Shown here: one piece after another, positions 25,201 to 40,200 of the stretch
How the letters are laid out: every line of letters begins with the position of its first letter
How positions within the stretch are numbered: position 1 is the stretch's first letter
From: Liolophura sinensis
Taxonomy: Eukaryota > Mollusca > Polyplacophora > Chitonida > Chitonidae
NCBI RefSeq assembly: GCF_032854445.1
Contig: NC_088302.1
Location: 622,001 to 682,000 of the forward strand
DNA: 60,000 nt
Direction: 5' to 3'
Notes under the pieces: generated by a model
Database searches by the model: none
Told to the model about the DNA's origin: nothing
What the model saw: only the letters and a program-made list of their open reading frames with translations
Program-made: the position numbers and the translations under genes

Positions 25201-28200
25201 GAGAACAGAGTACACAGGTAAAGTGAACACCTTTAGACAGGTGATAGAGGCGCACAGACTGGAGCTCCAGCAGAAGGAGGACTACTGGAATCAGACTCTC
25301 AAAGTAAGCTCAAAGTATTTATGTATTTGCCCTGAATTTTCACCTGAAGAGAGCATGGTTAACTGGAAGTGAAGATCTGAGAATGTTAATTTTGGTGGTG
25401 AAACATTTTTCCAGTATTGTCATCCTGCCTACCAAAATCTTACCTTAAAAACAGATAGTAATGTGAATATAAATCTCAAAATGAGCAGCGGAGTCCTGAA
25501 TCCTTTGAGGTATTTACAATATGGTGACAGTAGTTCATATATAACCATGTTCGATTTAAGTAAGTTGTAGTAGCTGTTTTGTGAAGTGTTCAGTTTTATT
25601 ATGTGTCATTTTTTCCACAGAGCTTGTCAGACAGGAACAGAGAACTGCTGAGTGACAAAAAAGCCCTCCTCATCAAAAACAAGTTGGAGGTTGAGAAATT
25701 GGAGAAGGAAAAGGTAAACAAAAGTCTGTCTCCCTGGTGTCACCAAATTTTCCATGCCTCACATGCCACAAATGCTTGTAATTCAGCTACTGTACAATCA
25801 GTTGTAAACCCTACAACTGGCATTACAATTAACTGCAACAAAAAAAGATACCCAACTTGCACAGAGGAATTACAACATGGTTGGAACATTCAGTCATGAT
25901 CAGAGGGCGGGCCAAGCTTGAATCTGGGTGTCAGAATATACATTTGTATACCAGCTGTTGGGGGGCCTCCGTGACTCAGTTGGTTAGTGCTATAAGGCAG
26001 CGTAATGTCCCAGGAGCCTCTCAACAATGCAGTGGCTGTGAGTTCTAGTCCAGGCCGTGCCAGCTTCCTCTACAGCCATTCGTGGGAAGGTCTGCAAGCA
26101 ACCTGCGGATGATTGTGTGTCTCTCCCTGGCTCTGCTCGGTTTCATTCCACCATAATGCTGGCCACAATGGTATAAGTGGAATATTCTTGAGTATGACGT
26201 AAATCACAAATCAATAAATAAATAAATATCCCAGCTGTTAACCAAAATGGACGTTACAGGTCCAATTGCAAGGTGAATTTCCGAAGCAACATTCGGCACT
26301 CATAAACCTTCTCTACATCAGTTTCAGCTGTTAACAACAACAACAACATTATTTGTAGAAAATTACTTTGCGCAGGGAATTCATTGGAAATCTGATTTGA
26401 AAATTACTCACCAGCAGTCATTGGAAGGCAAATATTTGAACCTAAAATTGTGAATAATTACAGCTGATTGTCATGATTCAAAATTCACCTCTTACAGGAG
26501 AGTGTTGATGGCTGCGTAAGAGCTATGATAACAATCTAAGTGATTGATACCATGATCTAGGCCTGCACACATGACACACCAGAATGTTATTTTCAGGCAT
26601 CTAGCTCAGAATTTTGTTTGTTTGTTTTGTAAATTAGTAAGATCATATTAAAAACTGTTTTTCTATATCTACAATTATTTTGACACTCGATTTGTATAAT
26701 TACGCCGCATTTCATCTTGATTTCTTAACAGCGGAATTTATGCAATGTGTACTTATATAGTGTATTTTCCTTACAGGAAAGTACCATTCAGGCATTATCT
26801 CTGAAACTGGAACAAGCTCAGAATGCAACAACAACGTGTAAGTGTTTTGTTATACATGTGCTCTGATATTACATTTGACCGCTTGCATGTATTACCTTCA
26901 GTGGTTTTAGAACAGGTGCTGGTCAATACTCAGTATGTATTGGACATCTACCTAGTATATATGATAAAATGTGTACTGGAATACAGATACAAATAGGTGA
27001 GGCTTTGTCAGACTGTTTTATATGATGTAAAATCCACGACAACATAAGAGTGTCATATACGGCTAATGGCAGGCGCATTAAGGCATTCTGAGATGATGTA
27101 ACATCACAAGTACTAGACTCGAGCAACACTTTTTTGTCCTATTTTCCTCCAGATTTATGTACATCAACATCAAGCTATCTAGATTGTCTCAGTATTTGCC
27201 ATGAACAAGTTCTGTGATAATTGTCTGTGTAAGTGTGAGCTTGAAAGGTTTCTCTTTGTGCTAAAGTGGAGAAAGAAAAAAGTGAGCAGCTGGAGAAGTC
27301 GCGCCTGGAGCAGGATAATGAACACCTGGCAGTGATCAAGAGGCTGGAGGAAGAGAAACTGGTGAGTAGGATTTCATACAACTGTTGTGAACTGTGTACA
27401 AGAGAGAACTGTTCAGACTGGAGGAGGAGAAACTGGTGAGTAGGATTTCATACAACTATTTTTGAACTGTGTACAAGAGAAAAACTGTTCAGACTGGAGG
27501 AAGAGAAACTGGTGAGTAGGATTTCATACAACTATTGTGAACTGTGTACAAGAGAGAACTGTTCAGACTGGAGGAAGAGAAACTGGTGAGTAGGATTTCA
27601 TACAACTATTGTGAACTGTGTACAAGAGAGAACTGTTCAGACTGGAGAAAGAGAAACTAGTGAGTAGGATTTCATACAACTATTGTGAACTGTGTACAAG
27701 AGAGAACTGTTCAGACTGGAGGAAGAGAAACTGGTAAGCAGGATTTCATACAACTGTTGTGGACTGTGTACAAGAGAGAACTGTTCAGACTGGAGGAAGA
27801 GAAACTGGTGAGTAGGATTCCATACAACTATTGCGAACTGTGTACATGAGAGAACTGTTCAGACTGGAGGAAGAGAAACTGGTGAGTAGGATTTCATACA
27901 ACTATTGTTAACTCTGTACAAGAGAGAACTGTTCAGACTGGAGGAAGAGAAACTGGTGAGTAGGATTTCATACAACTATTGTTAACTCTGTACAAGAGAG
28001 AACTGTTCAGACTGGAGAAAGAGAAACTGGTGAGTAGGATTTCATACAACTATTGTGAACTGTGTACAAGAGAAAAACTGTTCAGACTGGAGGAAGAGAA
28101 ACTGGTGAGTAGGATTTCATACAACTATTGTGAACTGTGTACAAGAGAAAAACTGTTCAGACTGGAGGAAGAGAAACTGGTGAGTAGGATTTCATACAAC

Positions 28201-31200
28201 TATTGTGAACTGTGTACAAGAGAAAAACTGTTCAGACTGGAGGAAAAGAAGCTGGTGAGTAGGATTCCATACAACTATTGTGAACTGTGTACACGAGAGA
28301 ACTGTTCAGACTGGAGGAAGAGAAACTGGTGAGTAGGATTTCATACAACTATTGTGAACTGTGTACAAGAGAAAAACTGTTCAGACTGGAGGAAGAGAAG
28401 CTGCTGAGTTAAAATTCCATACAACTATTGTGAACTGTGTACAAGAGAAAAACTGTTCAGACTGGAGGAAGAGAAACTGGTAAGCAGGATTTCATACAAC
28501 TATTGTGAACTGTGTACAAGAGAAAAACTGTTCAGACTGGAGGAAGAGAAACTGGTAAGCGGGATTTCATACAACTATTGTGAACTTTGTACAGGAGAAA
28601 AACTGTTCAGACTGGAGGAAGAGAAACTGGTAAGCGGGATTTCAAACAACTATTGTGAACTGTGTACAAGAGAGAACTGTTCAGTGTTGACGTATTATTA
28701 TTGACATATTATAAGTAAATGTTGATGAAGATTGCAACATGCAAGTTTCGTCATAAGGAGGATAAAAATCGGGATATTCAACTGTTCTAAAACCAGATTT
28801 TCACATCTTCCTCATGTACAGTATAACTTGTGTGTTTTAGATTCTGACCGAGCAGCTGGAATCAGAAAAGTCAGAGATTAAAGCTCTGCAGCAGCAACTG
28901 AGCGAGAGAGGTACTGAAGCCAAGACAGATGGGTATACAACAGGGACCCATGTCATTCCCACTCACACCTCAACCACAAGGGAGGGAACTCTGGCAGTTG
29001 TCCCAGTGTCCGATGCTGAGAAAGGCCAGGTTTCGGAGGAAAGACAAAAGATGGCTCACGAAAGGAAGAAAATGGAAGAGGAAAGAGCAAAGATGGCTGC
29101 AGAGAGAGATTCCTTCCTCAGTAAACAGGAACAGTTTGGTGGTGACCTTGAGGCGATGCAGGCAGAGTTGACAGATACCAAAAAGGTGGGTGTTTTTGAA
29201 GAGACAGCTTCAGGCTTATACCTTGATCCACCTTTAAAAGAAGTCTCCATTCACCATAAATTTGATCTCAAGAATGAACCTGACCTCAGACATGAAATTG
29301 ACCTAACCTCATATATGAACCTGCTAGCAAGTGTGAATCTGACCTCAAAGATGAACCTGGTGTCAAACATGAACCTGACCCCAAGGATGAACCTGATGTC
29401 AAAGACGAACCTGACCTCAAGTGTTAACGTGGTAGGAAACTTGCCTCAAACATGAACCTCACCTCAAACATGATCGTCACCTCAAACATAAACCTGACTT
29501 CAAATTTGAACCTGACATCAAGTATGAATCTGGCCTCAAAAATGAGCCTGACCTCAAGCATGAAACTGACATAAACCTAACCTCAAACATAAACCTGACT
29601 TCAGATATGAAATTGACATTAAGTGTGAATCTGACTTCAAGCATGAACCTCACATCAGTCATGAACCTCACCTCAGTCATGAACTTCACCTTAATCATGA
29701 ACCTTACTGCAAACATGAACCTTACCTGAAGCATGAACCTGACCTCAATCCTGAACCTTACCTCAAATTTGAACCTGACCTCAATCATGAAACATGAACC
29801 TGACCTCGATCATGAACCTTACCTCAAACATGAACCTGACCTCAAACATGAACTTGACATGAACTTTCCTTAAACATAAACCTGAACTCAGACATGAACT
29901 TGACCTCAAACAGGAATTTATCATGAACCTAACCTCAGGCGTGAGTCTGACCTCATCCATCAGAAACCCAAAAATGACCTAAAATATCATCCGCAATAGT
30001 GTGGTTTTGTCACAAAATATCATTTTTGGTGCTGAAACTTACAATTTTCTAGTAGAATATCTTTTCATGTTCCAAGCATACCTCCAAACACCATTCTAAA
30101 ATCAACTCTCAGAACTCTGAGAATCAGGAAAAATGGGCAAGTTAGTCATGGACGAAATTCGTGGTCATTTAGGGTATTGCTTTAATATTGACTTTGATGT
30201 TTGATCAGATCAGCATACATATTTTTCATGCAGATTATATTATGATATCTTTATTTATCAAAGTTAGACCGGACAATTTACAATGATACTGTTCTTCCCC
30301 AAGGCCTTCACTGAGAAAACAATATATATTAAAAAAATTCCAATCAGTCCTATCGAAAAATCCATCAGTATATGTAAAACAAGATTAAGTACCATGTACA
30401 ATGCAATTTGAAAAGTGAGACCACATACATACAAATGCAACAACACAACCATTAGTGCTCTCCCCGCAACTGTCCCCGCAACTATCCTAACCAGAAGGAG
30501 AAGTAGGGTAGTGGGATATGGCCCCTTACCGACCCCTTCCTGCCCTTTTGCTGACTGGTTTCCTACACACAGGTAAAGGGAACAGACCAAGTGAGTGGGA
30601 GATGGCCTCTTTCCCATCCCCTGCTTGGTTTGAACGATGCACATGTGCGCAAGATTGTTACAGGGACCTAGCTGTATGAAAAGATTTTCAGTCATAACAA
30701 TAATAATACATCTACAGTGTAAATATTTAAAAACAATTTTTTTTTTAAATCTACAATTTGGTTAATTTCCTCAGTGGGGAATTGTTTGTCTTGACTTTGA
30801 CATTGTAAAATGTTACATTTTAAACAATTTAATAATAGTCTCCTTTGTTCATATTTAGAATGAAAGGATTGACTTCTTTTGTTTTTGTTGTCACTAACCA
30901 GGAATGTGCAGAATTACGAGCAAAGTACAATATTGTATCTGGACAAGCCAAAGATGTTGACCGTCTGACCGCTGCCTACAAGTTGTTAGAGGAACAGTAC
31001 AGTGTTCTGGCCAGTGTGACCACTGCGGCCGCCCTCAGTAGTGGTGACGCACAGAAACAAACAAAGGTAACAACACACCCACACTCACACTCAGTTACAT
31101 GTGTGGACCTGATGCTGGCTGCTGGCAATAAGTCCACCTTCATTTATTAAGCTTGGTTATCACTTTCAAACCATTTGGTTAATCACAGCTGGTGCAATAT

Positions 31201-34200
31201 TGGTCAAATATTGTACAGAGTACAAAGTTAAATATACAATGGCAAACAAATGCAAAATTTGGTGCAAAAAATATGAAACTATGCTTTTTGTAATATAACC
31301 ATTAAATCAATATCAATCATGACTTCTGTTTTGTAAGGTGACTTAATTTTATAATTGAATGAAAACTCACTTGCTCAGTGAGCTGATAGTACATTAGATT
31401 ATCTCTTCAAACAGCTATATGTAAGGCATTTGATTGCTAGCATGTCCTAAATTGTGAATGGCTGTTTAGGAGAATATAAAGAAAACTGAGTCTGAAGTTG
31501 CCATGATGAAAGAGGCGAGGAGCAGTACAGATAAAGACATAGAGAAGTGGGAGAAGGAATTTGAAAAAGCAAACGGCAGATCCCCAACAGTAGCAGACAG
31601 GTTTGTTACTTACAGTTGTACATGCTAAGACAGGCTGTAAGTTTTAATACTAGACCATGTATAAAGACATAGAGAAGTGCGAGAAGGAATTTGAAAAAGC
31701 AGACAGCAGATCCCCCACACTAGCAGACAGATTTGTTATGTACATGCTAAGACAGGCTGTAAGTTTTAATACTAAATCATGTATAAAGACATAGAGAAGT
31801 GGGAGAAGGAATTTAAAAAAGCAGACAGCAGATCCCCCACACTAGCAGACAGGTTTGTGACTTACAGTTGTACATGCTAATACGATATGTTAGGTTTAGA
31901 TCTTATGATCATGAATGGTGCAGCTTTCTTTTTTCAGTGGAATATTCAATAAATGTTTATAAATACATGGTGGGAGGTAAATCCCAGTACCATTTATAGC
32001 TGCATAGGCTTTTTGATGACAAGGTTATAATGCATGCATGTTGAAGAGAACTTGATTTGTTAACGTTTACCCTGTATTAATATGATTTCAGCTAAACTAT
32101 TTAATACTGACCCTCACCGGGTTGCAGCCAGAATAACGTGCCAAATTTCTCACCTCTGAAACTTGGAAAAGAACATTTTTGATTCAGTTCCATGCTTTGT
32201 AAGGTGCCTGATATGGTATGAGGGATTCCTTGCAGCATTGCTCAGTTTTCTTAGTGGACAGAATATGAGGGACATTGTTTTTGTCAAATTCTATTCATCA
32301 AATTCAAATTCATCAAAAGTTTTGACAAATTCCTATTTGATGGAATGAATTAATGAAATTATTAATACGTTTTTACGACTGTAATTAGGAATGACTCAGT
32401 CAAGGAGATGTACACGTCCCGTGAAGAGGTGAACACCATGTTGGACTCCCTGGAGAGGAAAAAGGAAACCCTGCAGTCATTGCAGAGTGGTGAAGTGCCT
32501 ACAGTGAAGCCAGTGCCTCAGGCAAGTTTGGCCACAGCAGAACCTGTCATCACGACTGTGGAGGTAAGAAATAGATGGAAATGTAACCTGAGTGTGGCAC
32601 ATTCTGGTTAAGGACTCTTGAAGTGCCCACGGTGAATGTCTGCACCACTGTGAGGATAGTTTGACTGGAAAGGATGTTTTTGTGTCATGTCTGCATCATT
32701 GTTAGTCAGGGTAGTTTGACTGGGAAGGAAATTTTTGTGTTCTGTCTGCACCATTTTGATGATAGTTTGACTGGAGAGGATATTTTGTGTCATGTCTGCA
32801 CCATTGTTAGTAGGGTAGGGGAGGATATTTTTGTGTCCTGTCTGCACCATTACTTCATGCGTTGTTGTGTACACGTGGCAATAAAAAAATAGTAAAAAGA
32901 TGTCACACACACATTACCATCGCCTAAGACAACAAGAACTCATAAATAGTTTGTGGTTGGTTTTCCATACTTTCTTGTCTTTCTCCCGTCAGGGTGTGTA
33001 CAGGGCCTTTACATTCTGGAAATGCCAGAAAATTGATTTTTTCTTTTATTTATTTATTTGATTGGTGTTTTATGCCGTACTCAAGAATATTTCACTTATA
33101 CAACGGCGACCAGCATTATGGTGGGATGAAACCGGGCACAGCCCGGGGGAAACCCATGACCATCCACAGGTTGCTGACAGACCTTCCCACGTACAGCCGG
33201 AGAGGAAGTCAGTATGCGCTGGGCATGAATTCACAGCGACCACATTGATGAGAGACTTCTGGGTCATTATGCTGCGCTAGTGCGCTAACCGGCTGAGCCA
33301 CGGAGGCCCCTCCAGAAAATTGAATGTAACTTTTCCTGGCCTTAATAGGTCTGGAAATTTTTTTTGTACAAATCTATAGTGAGTGCAGAACTAAATTGAA
33401 TCACTGGACTGAAATTCTGAGTATATGTGAAAGTTTACCTGATAAGGTCATTTTACTTGCAAACCCTGTCTTGTGATTTGTATCATTGTTTATGTAAGTA
33501 AAGACATATGATTATAACAATATTTTTGTTGGTGATTCACAGGTGATGGTCCCTGACCCCAAAACTGTGCAAGTCTTAGAGGAGTGTCGGGCCTTGGTGG
33601 CTGAGCTTAGGGCCGAAATCGCTGAATTGAACTCAGAAAACACAGCTCTTCAAGGGGAGACAACTGATCTGCGGGATGAACTTGACGAGGCGCGACAAGA
33701 GATGGATTCATTGAGAGATTCAGGTGTTTCTGGAGACACTGAGGTAGTAGTCCAAGAATTGGTGATAGCAATCTAGGCGCTTACGAAAAACAATGAAATC
33801 TGTAAACAACAGCTAGTAAAACTCACAGCTTACAAAAGCAATACCTAGATTAATAAATAAATAAATAATGTGTAAATTGTGTTTTGTTCAGGCCTTAGAT
33901 GAAGAGATTTTGAGGCTGAAGCTTGAGATGTCGTCTCTGGAGAACAAGCTGGTTCAGGAGACGTCTGGTCATGATCAGACGCGAGAAGAGCTGGACTCCC
34001 TGACAGCGCAGCTGAGTGCCATGAGACAGGAGGAGGCCGCCAGACATCTGAACCTGACTGCAGCACTGGAAACGGCCAAATCTACTGCACAAGCAGAGCT
34101 GAAAGCCAAAGATGAGGTTGGTGAATTGGAAAATTGAGGAAAGGCTGAAGTACATGTATTAATCCGAAAGGAGCCTATCCACTCTTAGCTGTGTACATTG

Positions 34201-37200
34201 TCTGTTATGCTGTTAGAGCTATTTATTTCTTTCATTTGTGTTTTACTCGATACTCAAGAATATTTCACTTGTAAGATGATGGCCAGCATTATGGTGGAAG
34301 GAAACCGGAAAGAGCCTGACAGAAACCCATGACCATCCACAGGCTGCTGGCTCCACATGAACTCAGAACGACTGTATTAGAGAGAGACTCCTGAGGCTCT
34401 TGCACAAGTAACTACTACAGTCGCACCTGTCAGTGGGTCTGATACCAGTGGCTTGGTGAAAAATTCGTTTAAAATTTTATGGCAGACAATTTTTTTTCTG
34501 GTTTTAAGGGGATGTTAAATGCAGACTGACCGACAAAATAGTAGAATTATGTCATAAGATGTGTGAATCAATGGAATTCTACTCTTAGTTTGTCACTCCA
34601 TTCAAATAAAATTCTAAATTTTGCTTTGAATGGAATTTCTTATGATTTTGCTGACCCTTTTACAATATTAAGCCAACGTGACACAGCTAGATCTTACCAC
34701 TGACTGACTGACCAGGCATACATAATGAGGGGACAACTACAAACAGCGCCGTCTATAATGTCACCTCCACATACTTTGATTAACTGTGTTTTGACCCTGT
34801 TCTGTTTTATCTGCATTAAACATGCACATGCTACTAGTATAAAGAATGGAAGCCAAGACACCATCTCCCTTTGATATGTAATGGCACAGTTTATTGGTCA
34901 AAGCTCAACAAACATGTGTAAATGTGCTCTTGCTAGGTAATGAAAATTGCGTTACTCAGAAACGTCCAAAAAACACTAGTGCTGATAGTTGAATGTTGTT
35001 GTATTGTACAAGTTCACACACATCTTTATATGGACCTGAGAATTCCTACCGAACAAAATGACCAGCGTTAACAAACTTGAACTGGACATCAGCCGTTTTT
35101 GTACTGGAGAATGTCCGTGTCTGGCCGCTTATTTGCAGGTTTGTTGTGCTGCACTGATGCTTTTTAGGGCTGTGTAGTTCAAAATGTTTTGTTGAGCACA
35201 TACACCTGTTTCTACTGGAGAAAAGGATAAGCAGTGCTACAGCTGAGTTTATCTAAGCTGATTTATTCATAATCTTACCGTTTTGCATATTCTGCTTTTA
35301 GGTTTTACAATCTCAAAGAGAAAGGCTTGATCATCTGGAAAAAGAGAGACTGTCAAAACTTCCGCCTGACACAGCTAAGGAAATCAAAAATCTCCAGGCC
35401 AAAGTTGTAAGTGATTTCTTGATCATTCACATCATATTCCAGCTAAACATAGATTTCTGCTCATGTTCCAGATATATATATAGATTTCTCCACATGCTTC
35501 AGCTGTACATAGATTTCTGCACATGTTCCAGCTGTACATAGATTTCTGCACATGTTCCAGATATATATAGATTTCTGCAGATGCTTCAGCTGTACATAGA
35601 TTTCTGCACCCGTTCCAGCTGTACATAGATTTCTGCACATGCTCCAGCTGTATCTAGATTTTTGCATATGTTCCAGCTGTACATATATTTCTGCACATGT
35701 TCCAGCTGTACATAGATTTCTCCACATGCTCCAGCTGTATCTAGATTTTTGCATATGTTCCAGCTGTACATAGATTTCTGCACATGTTCCAACTGTACAT
35801 AGATTTCTGAACATGCTCCAGCTGTACATAGATTTCTGCACATGTTCCAGCTTAACATAGATTTCTGCACATGCTCCAGCTGTATCTAGATTTTTGCATA
35901 TGTCCCAACTGTACATAGATTTCTGAACATGCTCCAGCTGTACATGGATTTCTGCACATGTTCCAGCTTAACATAGATTTCTGCACATGCTCCAGCTGTA
36001 TCTAGATTTTTGCACATGTTCCAGCTGTACATAGATTTGTGCACACATTTCAGGTGTATCTAGATTTTTGCACATGTTCCAGCTGTACATAGATTTCTGC
36101 ATACATTTCAGCTGTATCTAGATTCTTGCACAGGTTCCAGCTATAGATTTCTGCACATATTTCAGCTACATCTAGATTTCTGCACACATATCAGCTGTAT
36201 CTAGATTTCTGTACACCTTTCAGCTGTATCTGTGATTTTTGCACATGTTCCAGCTGTGCACAGATTTCTGCACATATTTCAGCTTCATCTAGATTTTTGC
36301 ACATGTTCCAGCTGTACATAGATTTCTGCACACCTTTCAGCTGTATCTAGATTTCTGCACGTCTCAGCTACACATAGATTTATGCATACATTTCAGCTGT
36401 ATCTAGATTCTTACACAGGTTCCACCTATAGATTTCTGCACATATTTCACCTACATCTAGATTTCTGTACATGTTCCAGTTGTACATAGTTTGCTGCACA
36501 CATTTCAGCTATACCTAGATTTGTGCATGAGTTCTAGCTATACATAGTTTGCTGTACACATTTCAGCTGTACCTAGATTTGTGCATGTGTTCCAGCTATA
36601 CATAGTTTGCGGCACACATTTCAGCTATACCTAGATTTATGCATGTGTTCCAGCTGTACATAGTTTGCTGCACACATTTCAGCTATACTTAGATTTGCGC
36701 ACATGTTCCAGCTGTACATAGTTTGCTACACACATTTCAGCTATACCTAGATTTGAACACGTTCCAGCTATACATTGTTTGCTGCACACACTTCAGGTAT
36801 ACCTAGATTTGTGCATGTGTTCCAGCTGTACATAGTTTGCTGCACACATTTCAGCTATACCTGGATTTGTGCATGTGTTCCAGCTGTACATAGTTTGCTG
36901 CACACATTTCAGCTATACCTGGATTTGTGCATGTGTTCCAGCTGTACATAGTTTGCTGCACACATTTCAGCTATACCTAGATTTGTGCATGTGTTCCAGC
37001 TGTACATAGTTCCTGCACACATTTCAGCTATACCTAGATTTGTGCATGTGTTCCAGCTGTACATAGTTCCTGCACACATTTCAGCTATACCTAGATTTGT
37101 GCGTGTGTTCCAGCTGTACATACGTCTAGATATCTGCACATGTTTATGTTTTGTACCCACACAAACCCAAACCCCCGCACCCCCACCACCAGCACCCCAT

Positions 37201-40200
37201 CCCCCTCCCCTCTGATTTATATGATGAAGAAAAGTGTGTGATTTGTGACGAGATGTTAATGTGGAACTCCAAACTCAAATTCTGCTCTAAATTACTGAAA
37301 ACTACCACAAAAATGATTCTTTTCAGACAGAATGTTAGAAATAAGAATATTAAAGCTTGTAGACAGCCATTGTAGCCAAAGTGATAGCATCATGACATCA
37401 CTATTATGAATCTTATGACACATCAGTGAATGTAGCCACTGACAGTCTTTTTCTCGAGGCCAGCTAGAATACTAAAACCGCATGCATATACGAAAGCAAA
37501 GTCAGTATGTGTGTAAAATAACCTTACTTGTTGTCATTTTCAGGCTATTCTGGAGAAGGAGAAGCTGGACTCTGGCTCCACTGCAGCCTCTGTGTCAGCT
37601 AAACTGAAGGAGGCTAAGACACAGCTAGAGGCAGCCACATCTTCACTGGAGAGCTCACGGGCAGCCAGCAGAGATCTAGAGGTATGTGCAGTGGTCATAG
37701 ATTAAGTCAGCTCAGTCATGTCATTACCATAGTCATGAAATAACTCTGGTTGGTAAAGCTGGGTTGAGATAACACCAATGTAGTTGGAGGGCTTTGAACC
37801 TGCACTGCGTGTGACTGAGCAACTGAAACACCAGAATGTTTAATCACAAAACAACCGTGCACTCCTCGGTCATCAGTGGGATTAGAAGGTTATTATGACA
37901 AATGTTACAACCTGTGGATACAAGCATCACTGAGTCTGCTGTAAAAGTGCATGGTGAGGTGAAAACAAGCATCACTGAATCTGGTGTAAAAGTGTATGGG
38001 GAGGTGAGTACAAGCATCACTGAGTCTGGTGTAAAAATGTATAGTGAGGTGAGTACAAACATCACTGAGTCTGGTGTAAAAGTGTATGTTGAGGTCAGCA
38101 CAAGCATCACTGAGACTGGTGTAAAAGTGAATGGTGAGGTGAGTACAAGTATCACTGAGTCTGGTGTAAAAGTGTATAGTGAGGTCAGCACAAGCATCAC
38201 TGAGTCTGGTATAAAAGTGTATGGGGAGGTGAGTACAAGCATCACTGATTCTGGTGTAAAAGTGTATGGTGAGGTGAGTATAAGCATCACTGAGTCTGGT
38301 GTAAAGGTGAATGGTGAGGTAAGTACAAGCATCATTGAGTCTGGTGTAAAAGTGTATGGTGAGGTCAGCACAAACATCACTGAGTCTGGTGTAAAAGTGT
38401 ATGGTGAGGTGAGTGTAAGCATCACTCACTCTGGTGTAAAAGTGTATGGTGAGGTCAAAACAAGCATCACTGAGTCTGGTATAAAAGTGTATGGTGAGGT
38501 GAGAACAAGCATCACTGAGTCTGGTGTAAAAGTGTATGTTGAGGTCAGCGCAAGCATCACTGAGTCTGGTGTAAAAGTGTATGGAGAGGTCAGCACAAAC
38601 ATCACTGAGTCTGGTGTAAAAGTGTATGGTGAGGTCAGCACAAACATCACTGAGTCTGGTGTAAAAGTGTATGGTGAGGTCAGCACAAACATCACTGAGT
38701 CTGGTGTAAAAGTGTATGGTGAGGTGAGTACAAACATCACTGAGTCTGGTGTAAAAGTGTATGGTGAGGTCAGCGCAAGCATCACTGAGTCTGGTGTAAA
38801 AATGTATGGTGAGGTGAGTACAAACATCACTGAGTCTGGTGTAAAAGTGTATGGTGAGGTCAGCACAAACATCACTGAGTCTGGTGTAAAAATGTATGGT
38901 GAGGTCAGCGCAAGCATCACTGAGTCTGGTGTAAAAATGTATGGTGAGGTGAGTACAAACATCACTGAGTCTGGTGTAAAAGTGTATGGAGAGGTCAGCA
39001 CAAACATCACTGAGTCTGGTGTAAAAGTGTATGGTGAGGTCAGCACAAACATCACTGAGTCTGGTGTAAAAGTGTATGGTGAGGTCAGCACAAACATCAC
39101 TGAGTCTGGTGTAAAAGTGTATGGTGAGGTCAGCACAAACATCACTTAGTCTGGTGTAAAAGTGTATGGTGAGGTCAGCACAAACATCACTTAGTCTGGT
39201 GTAAAAGTGTATGGTGAGGTCAGTGTGGTGATTATGCCCAGGATACATCACATGTATATCCTAGTTTTCCTGTGACATTTATTTGCTGGATTTCACTACC
39301 ATATATAAACCTTATAATTTAGCACATTTATATCATAGTAATTCCAACATCAATATTTTATTAATTATTTTATTATGTATTAAAATACTATTCTGCATAC
39401 ATTTTACAGGGCAAACTGAAGAAATTGAATGCAGAGAAAGATAAGTCTGTGAGGGAGTTGACAAACCAGCTTGAGAAGAAAGACCAGCAGAGAATTATTG
39501 CTGAAAAGAATTTAGCAGCTTTACAGACAAAGGTACACATGTACTTAAAGAACGTGATTGGTTTAAAATTCTTCCAGTAATGTGCACTATTCTTCCAGTA
39601 ATATGCACTGTGTTTCTGTCAACAGGATCTAGTAATAAACAGCGAGTCTGTAGCACGGTACCATTCAGATAATCTTTTGTACAATTTTTTCTTGCTCTTC
39701 AGAATGATATGAGTAAAATTTACAGATTTTTAATAATATATATTTACAGGTGCATGTAACTGATACTTGACATTGACAATAGCTTATGAAGTTTGTACAT
39801 GTCACAACGGTCACATGTAGGCCTACGTGTAGGTCCTGTCTTACCTTTGATACACATACACAAGTTTCCCTCCCTGTATTACCTGTGACACACACACACA
39901 CACACACAAGTTTCCTCCCTGAATTACCTGTGATACACAGACACAAGTTTTCCACCCTATATTACCTGTGACACACATACAAGTTTTCCTCGCTGAATTA
40001 CCTGTGATACACAGACACAAGTTTTCCACCCTATATTACCTGTGACACACACACAAGTTTCCTCCCTGAATTACCTGTGATACACAGACACAAGTTTTCC
40101 ACCCTATATTACCTGTGACACACATACAAGTTTTCCTCGCTGTCTTACCTTTGATACACATACACAAGTTTCCCTCCCTGTATTACCTGTGACACACACA

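Noticed and set aside
29186-29455. Read-through extension of exon 11 into the 18-bp repeat
   Set aside because: The frame stays open only because the repeat unit is 18 bp; the donor GTGGGT at 29186 and the continuing coiled coil in exon 12 fit better.
32610-32640. Short similarity to exon 14 (GAAGTGCCCACGGTGAA)
   Set aside because: Only ~17 bases with two differences; too short to claim another exon-derived duplication.
35302-37133. Possible exon-derived origin of the 29-bp array next to exon 17
   Set aside because: I could not align the unit to the exon-17 end or to the exon-18 start; recorded only as an ordinary array near a donor.
37902-39251. Open frames of 415 (+) and 448/239/193 (-) codons
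   Set aside because: They are produced by a 45-bp tandem repeat without stops, lie in an intron between two well-supported exons, and are open on both strands at once.
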